Counted from the first letter of the stretch, positions 40,199 to 49,336 are shown. The stretch is DNA of 64,000 nt from Lentisphaeria bacterium (GCA_017456805.1 JAFTIQ010000032.1:1-64000), one strand, 5' to 3'. Notes: generated by a model from the letters alone, not told the origin. Numbers and translations are program-made.

Positions 40199-41500
40199 TT
40201 ATTTAAGTTTTTTTTCCAAATCCAGCAGGGTATCCGCCACAAACATGGCAATGTTATCCGGATATTTAAAACTGTGAGTCTGCGGATAACCGTAAATCTC
40301 ATAATACCCGAATCCGTAAACACCGCCGCCCGGCTTCGGAAAACGTTTCATGCATTTTTCGGAGGGATAATATCCTCCGTCACCGTTCGCAACAGTGACA
40401 GCAAAAGAAAATTCCGATCCGGAATGTTCCATAATGTAATTGCCGTCTTCAATGAAATATTCTCCCGGAATAAACAGGAAAGAAAGTTCGCCGATCCGGA
40501 GCACCTGAAAATCCTGATCTTTCGTGAGATCATCCCCCATTTTGATCCGCTGGATCATTTCATCGATCCGGTTGGCACGTTCGCCTTCATAAGCATTGAT
40601 GGATCGGAAAATCTCAGCATCTTCTTCCAGCTCTTCCACGGTCTGCTTGACCACCGGCATCCGGACCGTTTCCATAGCGGCGCGGATCGTCAGATCAGTG
40701 ATCTTCTTACCGCCGTTTTCCAGACTCTTCTTCAGATCGGCAACATAATGTTCTCCAATATAATCGGCAACATTTCCCAATTCCGGATTGGCAAGCATAG
40801 TGAACGCCGTATTGATATCGCCGCAGGGCCCGAGCATAAACAGCGGCATCTCTGCAAGCCCCTGCTCCTGAATCATCCGGTTGGCAGAACCCGCCCAGTC
40901 TGAAGAAGCAATTTTGTACATGGGACCGTTCATAGAGATTCCATGGACCCCATGGCTGTGCAAGAGGATCTTGCAGCTTCCGTCGGGGCGGATGAATTTC
41001 ACCCAGCGGATGGTTTCATCGGTGATATTGGATTCCACTTCGACGCGGTTTTTGCCGAGTTTCTGAGAAAGAGGAGCCTTCCCGGCTTCCGCATATTCGA
41101 TCTCTTCTTCATCGTAAAATGCAGCTTCTGCCACTTCCATGACAGAACGTTTCCAGTAATCCTGATAATCCGGATCAGGAATTCCGAATCCGCAGAACCC
41201 CTTCCGGAAAAGCGGCGGTGTACTGTGGGAGTGGGTCGCAACAAACGTAATGTAATCCGGATGAATGGAATATTCCTGAGCAATTTTATTCCGCATTTCC
41301 CGGGCATAGGAATCATCCACGCACAGAGAATCCGTATAAATGACCATCGCTCTGTGATCACCATCCCAAAAAGAAAATGCTCTGCAGTAAAGATCTCCGC
41401 AAGTCCCGAGATTTCTCCGTCCGGCAAAAAATCCATACCCATACAATTCGATAAACAAAGGCACTTTCAATACCTTTTCCGCACAACCAGCTTTAAACAT
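40199..41500 (-). CDS. Ceramidase-superfamily protein, operon copy 1
   Basis: The 433-residue protein matches copy 2 over its full length, with FVATHSHSTPP (His-x-His-Ser), HSHGVHG, GPCGDIN and LFIPGEYF. The start at 41500 is chosen because AAAGGAGGCAG lies just upstream; an in-frame start further back would add 32 residues with no counterpart in the paralogue. It is the first gene of the operon 41500-36879 and is divergent from the AraC gene at 41688. Tandem copies suggest either a heteromeric enzyme or two related substrates. Confidence 0.78.
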   Translation of the reverse strand: MFKAGCAEKVLKVPLFIELYGYGFFAGRRNLGTCGDLYCRAFSFWDGDHRAMVIYTDSLCVDDSYAREMRNKIAQEYSIHPDYITFVATHSHSTPPLFRKGFCGFGIPDPDYQDYWKRSVMEVAEAAFYDEEEIEYAEAGKAPLSQKLGKNRVEVESNITDETIRWVKFIRPDGSCKILLHSHGVHGISMNGPMYKIASSDWAGSANRMIQEQGLAEMPLFMLGPCGDINTAFTMLANPELGNVADYIGEHYVADLKKSLENGGKKITDLTIRAAMETVRMPVVKQTVEELEEDAEIFRSINAYEGERANRIDEMIQRIKMGDDLTKDQDFQVLRIGELSFLFIPGEYFIEDGNYIMEHSGSEFSFAVTVANGDGGYYPSEKCMKRFPKPGGGVYGFGYYEIYGYPQTHSFKYPDNIAMFVADTLLDLEKKLK

Positions 41501-41540
41501 TTTTCTGCCTCCTTTATTTCTGTTGTGGTCTCTGTGCGAT

Positions 41541-41569
41541 AATATAGCAATTATTACCGTTTTTGTAAA
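41541..41569 (-). promoter_or_regulatory. Promoter of the ceramidase-fold/DegT operon
   Basis: On the minus strand TTTACA (41564-41569), 17 bases, TATATT (41541-41546). TTGCTAT occurs twice in this region on the same strand, 25 bases apart, a possible AraC site. Confidence 0.55.
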
Positions 41570-41632
41570 TAGCAAAAATGAGGAATTTGTTATCATTTTT
41601 GAGCTTTTTTACATTTTTTTTGACTTTTCGGG

Positions 41633-41661
41633 TTGCATGATTCCCGGGAAACAGCTATATT
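41633..41661 (+). promoter_or_regulatory. Promoter of the AraC gene with palindrome in spacer
   Basis: TTGCAT (41633-41638), 17 bases, TATATT (41656-41661). The spacer contains the perfect palindrome TTCCCGGGAA (41641-41650), which could be an operator. Confidence 0.55.
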
Positions 41662-41687
41662 AAAAAAAATCAGGAGACCTTTCGCGT

Positions 41688-42482
41688 ATGACTTATTATG
41701 ATGATATCAGGTTTGATGTTATAATCCATCATTTTTCCTTGTATTCCAGCGATAACTCATTCACCCCTGAAAACAATTCCATTGAATTCATCCAGCGGGG
41801 AAAAATCAAACTGAAAGCCAACGGAAAAATCATCGAACTCGTGGCTCCGGCTCTCTTCTGGATGAAAAAAGGCGGTTTTTACAGTTTTATCATTGAAAAC
41901 GGCCAGGATTCTCCCTGCGAACACGTTTATATGGATTTCCACGGTCCGCGGACGGATAAGATGATCCGGATGCTTGAGGAAATCTGCCCTCAGGGATATA
42001 TCACCCCAAACGATCCGGAGCTGGTGGAAGCGATTTTCGCAGATCTGATCAAAAAATACCGGAGGGATCCTGTCTATTATCATCCGGATCTGGCGGTCAA
42101 TGCGGAACGTCTGGTCCTTCAGGCAATTCAATCCGCCCGCCACAAAGAAAAACCGCAGAACGATCCTTACGGGATCATCGCGATCGCCAACAGAATAAAA
42201 AGTGATCCCTTCGGAGATTACAACTTCAAAGAATTAGCCGCAAAAGCCGGAACTTCCTATGAACATTACAGACGGCTCTTCCGGGAAATCCATCATCGCC
42301 CACCCGCAGCATTCGTGCTCGACCGGAAAATGTTCCTCGCAGCAGAAATGCTCCAGAAAACGAAAATGCGGATCAAGGAAATCATGACAACCTGTCAATT
42401 CGATTCCATGATGAATTTCTCAAGAACCTTCAAACGATTTTCCGGGCTCTCACCTTCGGATTACCGGAAGAAATTCCAGTAA
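41688..42482 (+). CDS. AraC-family transcriptional regulator
   Basis: The 264-residue protein has an N-terminal AraC ligand domain (PENNSIEFIQRGKIKLKANG, then APALFWMKKGGFYSF) and a C-terminal double helix-turn-helix (about 165-262) with FKELAAKAGTSYEHYRRLFRE and the closing MMNFSRTFKRFSGLSPSDYRK. It is divergent from the four-gene ceramidase-fold operon, with 187 bases between, so it most likely controls that operon and itself. AGGAGACC lies before the ATG. The MFS gene downstream converges with it, 8 bases apart. Confidence 0.9.
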   Translation: MTYYDDIRFDVIIHHFSLYSSDNSFTPENNSIEFIQRGKIKLKANGKIIELVAPALFWMKKGGFYSFIIENGQDSPCEHVYMDFHGPRTDKMIRMLEEICPQGYITPNDPELVEAIFADLIKKYRRDPVYYHPDLAVNAERLVLQAIQSARHKEKPQNDPYGIIAIANRIKSDPFGDYNFKELAAKAGTSYEHYRRLFREIHHRPPAAFVLDRKMFLAAEMLQKTKMRIKEIMTTCQFDSMMNFSRTFKRFSGLSPSDYRKKFQ

Positions 42483-42490
42483 TCTCTTTC

Positions 42491-43783
42491 TTACCCGGGC
42501 AGATGCTGATGCAGGTAATGCCCCTTTGTTTCAGGAAGAATACAGGCAATCACAAGCGTGATAAATGTCGGGATCAAAAGCAGAAGAAATACCATCTGAT
42601 ACGCTTCAGGCGGATACGTCACCGCAGTTCCGGCGGCAACTACTTTTCCTGCTACATAGCTGTCAAGCAGCCGCCCGATCAAAAGCGGGCTGATGGCAAC
42701 AAAAAGATAGTTGCAGAGATTGTTCACCCCCGTCGCCTGCGTCATCGTATCCCGGGCATTGATCTCCTGTGCCACAAGACTGAATGCAACTGCTGAACCG
42801 GATGCCATGGCATACAGAATAAAGCCGGCAACAAAAATCTTCGGATTCCATCCGAATTTCATCACACAAACCATCAGGAGCGTATTGAGAAACGCAAGAG
42901 AAGCGGAGAAGATCATCTGAGGCTTCCGCCGGTTCCCCATGATACGGATCAGGATTCCGAAGCCCAGCAAGGTCAGCATACAGGTGAAGGTCTGGAAAAA
43001 CACCACCATCGCCGCACCGGAAGAAGAAAGCCCCACATAATCCTGCATAAACTTCTTTCCAAACACCATCTGGATCGTGGAATAGGTGCAGAAAATCACA
43101 GAAGAACAGAAAATCAGCATCATCATGTAGGGATTCTTCAAAAAGTACAGCAACGGACGGAATGAAATTTTTGTTTTTGCAATCGGTGCCGGCGGAATGA
43201 TCCGCTTGGTGAAAATAACCACCAGATAACATGCAACAGAAACAGCCCCGATCACAAACAGAACATGGATCCAGTTGAACATGCTGTTCAGTTTCTCAAA
43301 GGGATACGTCCCGAACAATCCGCCGGAATATCCCACAAAGTAAACGATTCCCATAAAAACAGAATAGTTCTGTCTGCCGAAAAGCCGGTCTGTTTCTTTC
43401 ACAATACTCAGGTACATGGTGCTGGCTCCAAGCCCCGTCAGAAAACGCATAAGGTACATTGCCCAGAGATTTCCGCAGACCAACGGGAAACCGATGACCC
43501 CGAAACAGAAAATCAAGCCGCCCCAGGTGATCACACGGATCCCGCAGAATTTATCCGCAAGCATCCCCACAAACAGCTGACAAATCGAATAAACACAGAC
43601 AAATGCCGTCCCGATTCCCGCGATCTGCGTCGCAGTAAATCCAAATTCCCCCGAAAGCTGATTATAAATCGTCCCGGGGATCCCGATCCGTTGAAAATAT
43701 GATGTCGCGTAAAGAAGAAGCAGCGGCACATACGCCCAGAATAACCGTTTGTTGCTCTTTACATTTTCAAAAAAACTTGCCAT
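42491..43783 (-). CDS. MFS transporter
   Basis: The 430-residue protein has about twelve hydrophobic helices in two halves with a central loop near residue 195-205 (TKRIIPPAPIAKTK), and the MFS loop 2-3 pattern GMLADKFCGIR. A second basic loop is GILIRIMGNRRKP. It is a secondary carrier, probably proton-coupled, for an organic solute such as a sugar or organic acid; the substrate cannot be read. It has its own promoter. Its closeness to the AraC regulator and its operon suggests, but does not prove, that it imports their substrate. Confidence 0.88.
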   Translation of the reverse strand: MASFFENVKSNKRLFWAYVPLLLLYATSYFQRIGIPGTIYNQLSGEFGFTATQIAGIGTAFVCVYSICQLFVGMLADKFCGIRVITWGGLIFCFGVIGFPLVCGNLWAMYLMRFLTGLGASTMYLSIVKETDRLFGRQNYSVFMGIVYFVGYSGGLFGTYPFEKLNSMFNWIHVLFVIGAVSVACYLVVIFTKRIIPPAPIAKTKISFRPLLYFLKNPYMMMLIFCSSVIFCTYSTIQMVFGKKFMQDYVGLSSSGAAMVVFFQTFTCMLTLLGFGILIRIMGNRRKPQMIFSASLAFLNTLLMVCVMKFGWNPKIFVAGFILYAMASGSAVAFSLVAQEINARDTMTQATGVNNLCNYLFVAISPLLIGRLLDSYVAGKVVAAGTAVTYPPEAYQMVFLLLLIPTFITLVIACILPETKGHYLHQHLPG

Positions 43784-43830
43784 ACTGCAAAACTCCCTGT
43801 TACTTTGAAATTGCCTCGGAATATCTTATT

Positions 43831-43859
43831 AAAATACACCATATTCCGGCATTTGTCAA
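43831..43859 (-). promoter_or_regulatory. Promoter of the MFS gene
   Basis: On the minus strand TTGACA (43854-43859), 17 bases ending ATATGGTG, TATTTT (43831-43836). It closely resembles the promoter at 25167-25195. Confidence 0.6.
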
Positions 43860-43866
43860 TCAAAAA

Positions 43867-44697
43867 TCATTTTTTCTTTGCCAGAATTTTCCGGATAACT
43901 TCCGCCTCGCAAAGATGCAGTCCAAGCCGATCTGCGATTGATCTGACCTCTGCATAATTGCTGAAAACATCTTCCGGCTTGTGAGCATCCATCCCGATAA
44001 CCGCTTTGACATTTGCCTCTGCCGCCATTTCCCAGAAAGGATGCCACGGATATTGGGCACGGCGCCCCTCCGGGGTTTCTATATAAGGTTTCCGCAATCC
44101 GTAGGCATTGAGTTCAAGGGGGATATCCAGCGCAAGAGAGGCATCGATGATCTCCCGGTAAAGCACTTTATGTTCAGACGTCCACCTGTCACAGCTCATC
44201 GCAGTCAAATCCGGATGCGCCAGATAAACGATCAAACCTGTTTCCATCATTTCAATACTCAGATCGATAAATTCCCGGAGCAGATCCAGAGGCATGGGCT
44301 TGATGTACGAACACCACCGGGAAGTCCGCCCTTCCCGCGCCGGTGTGTAGTGCGCTCCGCCAATCAGATAATCCAATCCGAGCTTATCCAGATACTCTTC
44401 CTGATAAAAAGCTTTCCCGAGAATCGGACGGTAATCCATTTCCAACCCTTTGAGAATCAGCATATCAGGATATTTCTTCTGAGCAGCTTCTATTTCTCCG
44501 ATATAATCCGGCAATTCATGAAAAAACATCCGATCCGGATGATGTTCAAAATCCGGAAACGGCATGTGATCGGAAAATCCGAGAATTTTGATTCCCGCCT
44601 GATGAGCACTTTCGGCATACTCCGCAACGGTTCCGGCTGCATGTCTGCAGCGGCAGCAATGTGTATGGAGATTGATCTCCGGTCCAATCTGATCCAT
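43867..44697 (-). CDS. PHP-domain phosphatase, histidinol-phosphatase-like
   Basis: The 276-residue protein has the PHP metal-binding motifs: NLHTH at 9-13, FSDHMPF, GLEMDY, GGAHYTP, LAHPD and GMDAHKPEDV. The architecture matches HisK-type histidinol-phosphate phosphatases, which use three metal ions. No other histidine-synthesis gene lies nearby, so it may act on another phosphoester. AAAAGGA lies before the ATG. It follows the start of a 417-base gap and has no partner gene. Confidence 0.87.
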   Translation of the reverse strand: MDQIGPEINLHTHCCRCRHAAGTVAEYAESAHQAGIKILGFSDHMPFPDFEHHPDRMFFHELPDYIGEIEAAQKKYPDMLILKGLEMDYRPILGKAFYQEEYLDKLGLDYLIGGAHYTPAREGRTSRWCSYIKPMPLDLLREFIDLSIEMMETGLIVYLAHPDLTAMSCDRWTSEHKVLYREIIDASLALDIPLELNAYGLRKPYIETPEGRRAQYPWHPFWEMAAEANVKAVIGMDAHKPEDVFSNYAEVRSIADRLGLHLCEAEVIRKILAKKK

Positions 44698-45114
44698 GAC
44701 TGATCCTTTTCTATAATATTATTATATAAGCAGTTATTCTGTAATTTACCATAAAATAGAAAAATATCAAGAACGGGAACCTCAAAAAAAAGCAAAGGCC
44801 GTTTTTGGGGCATCCGTCTTCGGATGGTCTCATAAAAACATGTATAAAAAGTGTTTTTCGGATCATTTCAGGTGATAAATGATCAAAAAAACTACAATAT
44901 TTTTTTGATTTTTTTTGCATAAATCAAAAGAAATCTGTTTATTTTCAGGATGTTGCGCGATTATTACCTTTTAGTGAATATTTACTTGAAAAACAAAAAA
45001 AATGTGCTATTATAACGAAAATACTGTTCTTTGCACCCTATTTTAAAATATTTTTTTAATATAAAAAACCAAAAATGATTCAGCAAAATCAAAAAAAAGT
45101 AAGGAGGTTAGCTG
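44698..45114. other. AT-rich divergent intergenic region
   Basis: This 417-base gap separates the PHP gene (minus) and the SSF gene (plus). It is strongly AT-rich, contains a short stem CATCCG/CGGATG at about 44811-44826 and the promoter at 44986-45013. No gene is seen. The transcript leader of the SSF gene would be about 95 bases and A/T-rich. Confidence 0.6.
44986..45013 (+). promoter_or_regulatory. Promoter of the SSF symporter gene
   Basis: TTGAAA (44986-44991), 16 bases, TATTAT (45008-45013). It is preceded by A/T-rich sequence of the kind that strengthens promoters. Confidence 0.55.
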
Positions 45115-47445
45115 ATGAGTGATCATGGTATGAACTGGGTGGATTGGATCTTTGTTGGGATTCCGATCGCACTCGTCGTATTCGCTGCGTTGAAGTCGCA
45201 GAAATACGTGAAAGGAGTTGCAGACTTCATTTCTGCCGGTCGTGTGGCCGGGCGTTATGTTGTGTCTGTTGCTTCCGGAGAGGCTGGTCTTGGATTGATC
45301 AGTGTCGTCGCAATTCTGGAAATGTACTACAAGGCCGGATTTGCAATTTCCTTCTGGTCAACACTCACAGCTCCGATCGGCTTGGTTCTCGGTCTCGTCG
45401 GGTTCTGTACCTACCGTTTCCGTGAAACAAAAGCATTGACGATGGGTCAGTACTTTGAAATCCGTTACGGCAAATCCCTGCGTGTTGTAGCCGCAATTCT
45501 TCAGTCTCTTTCCGGGATTGTGAACTATGCGATCTTCCCTGCAGTGGGTGCCCGTTTCCTGATTTACTTCCTGAACCTTCCTGTTGAAGTTTTCGGAATT
45601 CCGACCATCGCGATCTGTATGTTCTGCTTCCTCGGTCTTGCACTTCTGATTGCATGTCTCGGCGGACAGGTCACCATCATGGTTACAGACTGTGTTCAGG
45701 GCTTGCTCTCCTACCCGATGTACGTTGTCATCGTCGGTTATATTTTCTACAGATTCAGCTGGTCTGATGAAATGCTTCCCGCGCTGCTCGCTCGTGCTCC
45801 CGGTGAAAGCTTCCTTGATCCCTACGACTGCCAGAACCTTCGTGACTTCAACATCTTCTACACCATGTGCGGTATTATCGGTATCTTCACCAACCGTATG
45901 TCCTGGGGCGGTGCTATGGGTTACAACGGAGCTGCAAAGTCTCCTCACGAAGCAAAGATGGGCGGATTGCTCGGTACCTGGCGCGGCGGTCTCGGAAACA
46001 TGATCTGGATCCTGCTCGCAGTTGCAGTGTTCGCATTCCTCAACCATGCAGACTTCAAAGAACAGGCCCGCTTTGTCCGTACAGAACTTGCTGTTAAGAC
46101 AATCGAAGACGTTGCAGCCGGCAAGAAGTACGAATCGACCCGTGAATACCTTAAGGAAGCATACAAGCAGATTCCTGCCCGTACCGCTTTCAGTCCGACT
46201 TACAGAACGCATGAAGAATGGCTTGCGGAAAACGCAGACCCCTACATGCAGATCACCCGTCAGGTCCTCGAAAACACAGGCGACAACGAAGGGAAAAAGG
46301 TTGCGCAGACATTTGATACCATCTACGGTCAGATGCTTGTGCCGCTGGCAATCCGTGAAATGCTTCCGCCTTATGGTATCACCGGTATCTTCTGTGCTAT
46401 GATGATCTTCCTCATGCTCTCTACGGATACCACCTACATGCACTCCTGGGGTTCCATCGTCGTTCAGGACTTTGTGGTTCCTCTCAGAAAGAAAGCATTT
46501 ACTCCGAAACAGCAGATCAATGCGCTGCGTTGCTCTATCGCAGGAGTCTGTCTCTTCGCATTCTTCTTCAGCTGGTTCTTCGCTCAGATTGACTATATTC
46601 TGATGTTCTTTGCGATCACAGGGGCAATCTGGAGCGGAGCCGGTGTTGTGATCACCGGAGGTCTCTACTGGAAACGCGGTACAACCGCAGGTGCATTTGC
46701 AGCCCTTCTTTCTGCTGCATTCATCGCTCTTGCCGGTATCGCTCTTCAGCAGTACTGGGCAGAATATATCTATCCCTGGCTGGAAGCTACCAACCGTGTA
46801 GACGCTTGGAAAGATGCATTCTGGAACATCTCCAAACCCTTCCATCCGTGGGTTCAGTGGGAAATGACCGGTAAGAAGTTCCCGATCAACTCCACGGAAA
46901 TCGGATTCATCGGTCAGCTCGTTTCTATCATCCTCTATGTGATTGTCTCTCTTGTAACTTGCCGTACTCCCTTCAACATGGACCGTATGCTCCACCGCGG
47001 TATCTACAGTGAAGAAGGCAAAGCAATTGAAAAGGAACCCTTCCACTTCGGAAAATTCCTCAACAAGAATATTCTCGGTATTGATCACAACTATACCAAG
47101 GGCGATAAAGTTCTGGCATGGTCCGTGTTCATCTACAGCTTCTTCTACTCATTCGTTGCTCTGTTCCTCGTCGTCGTGATCTGGCACGCAATCGATGGAT
47201 GGGATAAAGATCTGTGGGGTGCTTACTTCTTCATCAAGAACTTCGCAGTCGTCGGTATTATCGGTGTCGTCACCACATTCTGGTTCGGTATCGGCGGTAC
47301 AATCGACCTCTTCCGTCTCTTCAAAGATCTTGAAGCTAAGGAAACGGACGAACTTGACGACGGCCGTGTGGCTGGCAACATGTCCGTTGCTGACGCTGCC
47401 AAGATGAAAGCTGCTGAAGAACAGGCAGCTAAAGAACAGAAGTAA
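45115..47445 (+). CDS. Sodium:solute symporter (SSF) family protein with large insertion
   Basis: The 776-residue protein has about fifteen hydrophobic helices in the LeuT-type SSF order, including GEAGLGLISVVAI and MGQYFEIRYGKSLRVVAAIL. It is longer than the usual 450-550 residues: about 120 residues of charged, soluble sequence are inserted near positions 310-425, and the C-terminus has an extended charged tail. It probably imports a sugar or organic acid with sodium. Codons are strongly biased to C-ending and GGT forms, unlike neighbours, which suggests high expression. AAGGAGGTTAGCTG before the ATG is an excellent ribosome site. The prepilin peptidase follows after 7 bases. Confidence 0.9.
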   Translation: MSDHGMNWVDWIFVGIPIALVVFAALKSQKYVKGVADFISAGRVAGRYVVSVASGEAGLGLISVVAILEMYYKAGFAISFWSTLTAPIGLVLGLVGFCTYRFRETKALTMGQYFEIRYGKSLRVVAAILQSLSGIVNYAIFPAVGARFLIYFLNLPVEVFGIPTIAICMFCFLGLALLIACLGGQVTIMVTDCVQGLLSYPMYVVIVGYIFYRFSWSDEMLPALLARAPGESFLDPYDCQNLRDFNIFYTMCGIIGIFTNRMSWGGAMGYNGAAKSPHEAKMGGLLGTWRGGLGNMIWILLAVAVFAFLNHADFKEQARFVRTELAVKTIEDVAAGKKYESTREYLKEAYKQIPARTAFSPTYRTHEEWLAENADPYMQITRQVLENTGDNEGKKVAQTFDTIYGQMLVPLAIREMLPPYGITGIFCAMMIFLMLSTDTTYMHSWGSIVVQDFVVPLRKKAFTPKQQINALRCSIAGVCLFAFFFSWFFAQIDYILMFFAITGAIWSGAGVVITGGLYWKRGTTAGAFAALLSAAFIALAGIALQQYWAEYIYPWLEATNRVDAWKDAFWNISKPFHPWVQWEMTGKKFPINSTEIGFIGQLVSIILYVIVSLVTCRTPFNMDRMLHRGIYSEEGKAIEKEPFHFGKFLNKNILGIDHNYTKGDKVLAWSVFIYSFFYSFVALFLVVVIWHAIDGWDKDLWGAYFFIKNFAVVGIIGVVTTFWFGIGGTIDLFRLFKDLEAKETDELDDGRVAGNMSVADAAKMKAAEEQAAKEQK

Positions 47446-47452
47446 TACTGCT

Positions 47453-48316
47453 ATGTTCAGCGAATTAAACCGGGCGATCTGTGAATGGTTGGAAACCAGC
47501 GGAACGCCCGGTTTCGCTTTTTCTATGATCTATGCGTTTGTGATCGGCGCATGTTTCGGCAGTTTTGCCACCGCCTGTATCTGGCGGGTCCCCCGGGGAA
47601 TTTCCATCATGAAACCCCGTTCCAAATGTCCGAAATGCGGACACATGATCACTGCCTCTGAGAATATTCCCATGCTCAGCTGGCTGCTCCTCAAGGGAAA
47701 ATGTTCCGGCTGCGGATTGCCCATCTCCTCTAAATATTTCAAAACGGAATTGGTCATGGCAATCCTCTTTACGGTCACCGCCGCAATCCGGTTCCATTAT
47801 AAGGTTCCCATTGCGGTTCTGCCTGCTTGGATCATGATCTGGATCGCGATTTCCTCTGCAAGAACTGATTTGGAAAAACTTATCATTCCTGATATGTTCA
47901 CCTATACAGCAATGGTTCTTGCGATTCTCTATGCCGCTGCATTTCCGCTGTACTCAGCGTTTCCGGGAGGCACCTGGAAAAGTGCTCTGACCGGCACGCT
48001 TCTTTCCGGAGCGGCAACTGCGATTTTCGGGGCAGCGATCGTTTTCAGCGGAAAACTTCTTTTCGGAAAAGATGCCTATGGCTGGGGCGATGTAAAATAT
48101 ATGATTGCTACGGCAATGTTTTTCAATGTTTTCGGCATGATGTTCATTCTTGCCGAAGCCTGTATTTTTTCTCTGATCTGGTTTGGGCTTGACAGAATAA
48201 AAAGAGGGAAATTCCGCAGATATTTCCCCTTCGGTCCATTCCTTGCACTTGCGACACTTGTCTGGTGTTTGCTGACGATTCAGGTGAATGGCAAAATTTT
48301 CTGGTTTTGTTTTTAA
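47453..48316 (+). CDS. Type IV prepilin peptidase (A24 family)
   Basis: The 287-residue membrane protein has an N-terminal methyltransferase-like domain with FGSF and two CxxC pairs (CPKCGH and CSGCGL), and the catalytic Asp pair of A24 peptidases, in TDLEKLIIPD and GWGDVKYM. It cleaves and N-methylates prepilin or pseudopilin leader peptides. No pilin gene is in the window. It follows the SSF gene closely and has a weak ribosome site. Its stop overlaps that of ribF, which converges from the other strand. Confidence 0.92.
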   Translation: MFSELNRAICEWLETSGTPGFAFSMIYAFVIGACFGSFATACIWRVPRGISIMKPRSKCPKCGHMITASENIPMLSWLLLKGKCSGCGLPISSKYFKTELVMAILFTVTAAIRFHYKVPIAVLPAWIMIWIAISSARTDLEKLIIPDMFTYTAMVLAILYAAAFPLYSAFPGGTWKSALTGTLLSGAATAIFGAAIVFSGKLLFGKDAYGWGDVKYMIATAMFFNVFGMMFILAEACIFSLIWFGLDRIKRGKFRRYFPFGPFLALATLVWCLLTIQVNGKIFWFCF

Positions 48317-49260
48317 GCAAGGCAGTTTTTCACAGCAGTCAAATCAATCGCCATCTGCGCTTTCAAATCATCCACAGAGTTGAATTTCATTTCCGGACGG
48401 ATGTGACGAACCAACTCCACCTTGACGGATTTTCCGTAAAGATCTCCTGAAAAGTCAGGGATATGCACTTCGAATTTCGGCTTCGGATCTTCTTCTTTCC
48501 GGATGGTCGGTGCAACTCCGACGTTTGCCGCGCCCTGATATGCGATGCCATCCACCATGATATAAACGGCATAGACACCGTATGCGGGAATCAGCCCGGC
48601 ATTGATCTCGACATTTGCAGTCGGGAACCCCAGAACGGGACCTGCAAGCCCCATCCCATGAACGATAGTGCCGTAAACAGAAGGGCGTCTGCCCAGCATC
48701 CGGCGGGCGGCATCCACAGCTCCGGTTGAAATTGCATGACGGATCCTGGTACTGCTGACCACCCGGTCATCCAGCATCAATTCCGGAACCGGGGTGAAAA
48801 GGAAATCTTCTTTTTCCGCCATTGCCGCAATGGTTTCACAGGACCCTGCCGCCCCTGCCCCGAACCGCCATGCATTTCCAACACACAATCCGCTCATCCG
48901 GACATTTCCGGCGTGGAGGCATTGACGGAGGAACTCTTCCGGAGCCAATGCGGCGAATTCTTTTGTGAATTCCAGTTCCACGATTGCCTGAGCTCCGGCT
49001 TCAAAGAGCAAACGGTATTTTTCCTCTTTTGGCAGAATGAGTTTCGGAGCCTGCTTTCCGGCAAGAACGCTTCTCGGATGAGGAGAAAAGGTCAGCACGC
49101 AAGGAGTGGAACCGGTGATCCGTGCAAGGCGCAGCATGGCACGAAGCACCTGAAGATGTCCGCGATGAACACCGTCAAAGACTCCGGCTGCGACAGCAGC
49201 GGAACGGATTCCGTATTTTTCCAGCTCAGCGATATGTTTTGTAATGATATTCTTATTCAT
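48313..49260 (-). CDS. ribF: Bifunctional riboflavin kinase/FAD synthetase
   Basis: The 315-residue protein has an N-terminal FAD synthetase domain with GVFDGVHRGH and SSTRIRHAI, and a C-terminal riboflavin kinase domain with GTIVHGMGLAGPVLGFPTAN. It makes FMN and FAD. The start at 49260 is chosen because the 315-residue length fits the family and the promoter at 49271-49298 would begin the transcript only a few bases upstream; the longer reading would start within the promoter. No ribosome site is seen, so translation may be nearly leaderless. The stop codon overlaps that of the prepilin peptidase. Confidence 0.93.
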   Translation of the reverse strand: MNKNIITKHIAELEKYGIRSAAVAAGVFDGVHRGHLQVLRAMLRLARITGSTPCVLTFSPHPRSVLAGKQAPKLILPKEEKYRLLFEAGAQAIVELEFTKEFAALAPEEFLRQCLHAGNVRMSGLCVGNAWRFGAGAAGSCETIAAMAEKEDFLFTPVPELMLDDRVVSSTRIRHAISTGAVDAARRMLGRRPSVYGTIVHGMGLAGPVLGFPTANVEINAGLIPAYGVYAVYIMVDGIAYQGAANVGVAPTIRKEEDPKPKFEVHIPDFSGDLYGKSVKVELVRHIRPEMKFNSVDDLKAQMAIDLTAVKNCLA

Positions 49261-49270
49261 AATGGGGGTA

Positions 49271-49298
49271 AATATAGCACGTTCCTGCATTTTTTCAA
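49271..49298 (-). promoter_or_regulatory. Promoter of ribF, near-leaderless
   Basis: On the minus strand TTGAAA (49293-49298), 16 bases, TATATT (49271-49276). The expected transcription start is only about 4 bases before the ribF ATG at 49260. Confidence 0.6.
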
Positions 49299-49307
49299 TG
49301 AAATTGA

Positions 49308-49336
49308 TTGGAAAACCGCAGAAAATGGTGTATATT
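49308..49336 (+). promoter_or_regulatory. Promoter of mrp, back to back with ribF
   Basis: TTGGAA (49308-49313), 17 bases, TATATT (49331-49336). Its -35 box is 9 bases from the ribF -35 box on the other strand. Confidence 0.55.

Noticed and set aside
43867..44697. Histidine biosynthesis gene
   Set aside because: The PHP fold fits histidinol phosphatase, but no other his gene is nearby, so the pathway assignment is not supported.
44811..44826. Short stem CATCCG/CGGATG as terminator or riboswitch
   Set aside because: The stem is only 6 bp with no T run, and it lies between divergent genes where no terminator is needed.
45358..47088. Long Cys-, Thr- and Glu-rich reading frame antisense to the SSF symporter
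   Set aside because: It is a shadow of a strongly biased coding gene on the other strand, has no start signal and no domain.
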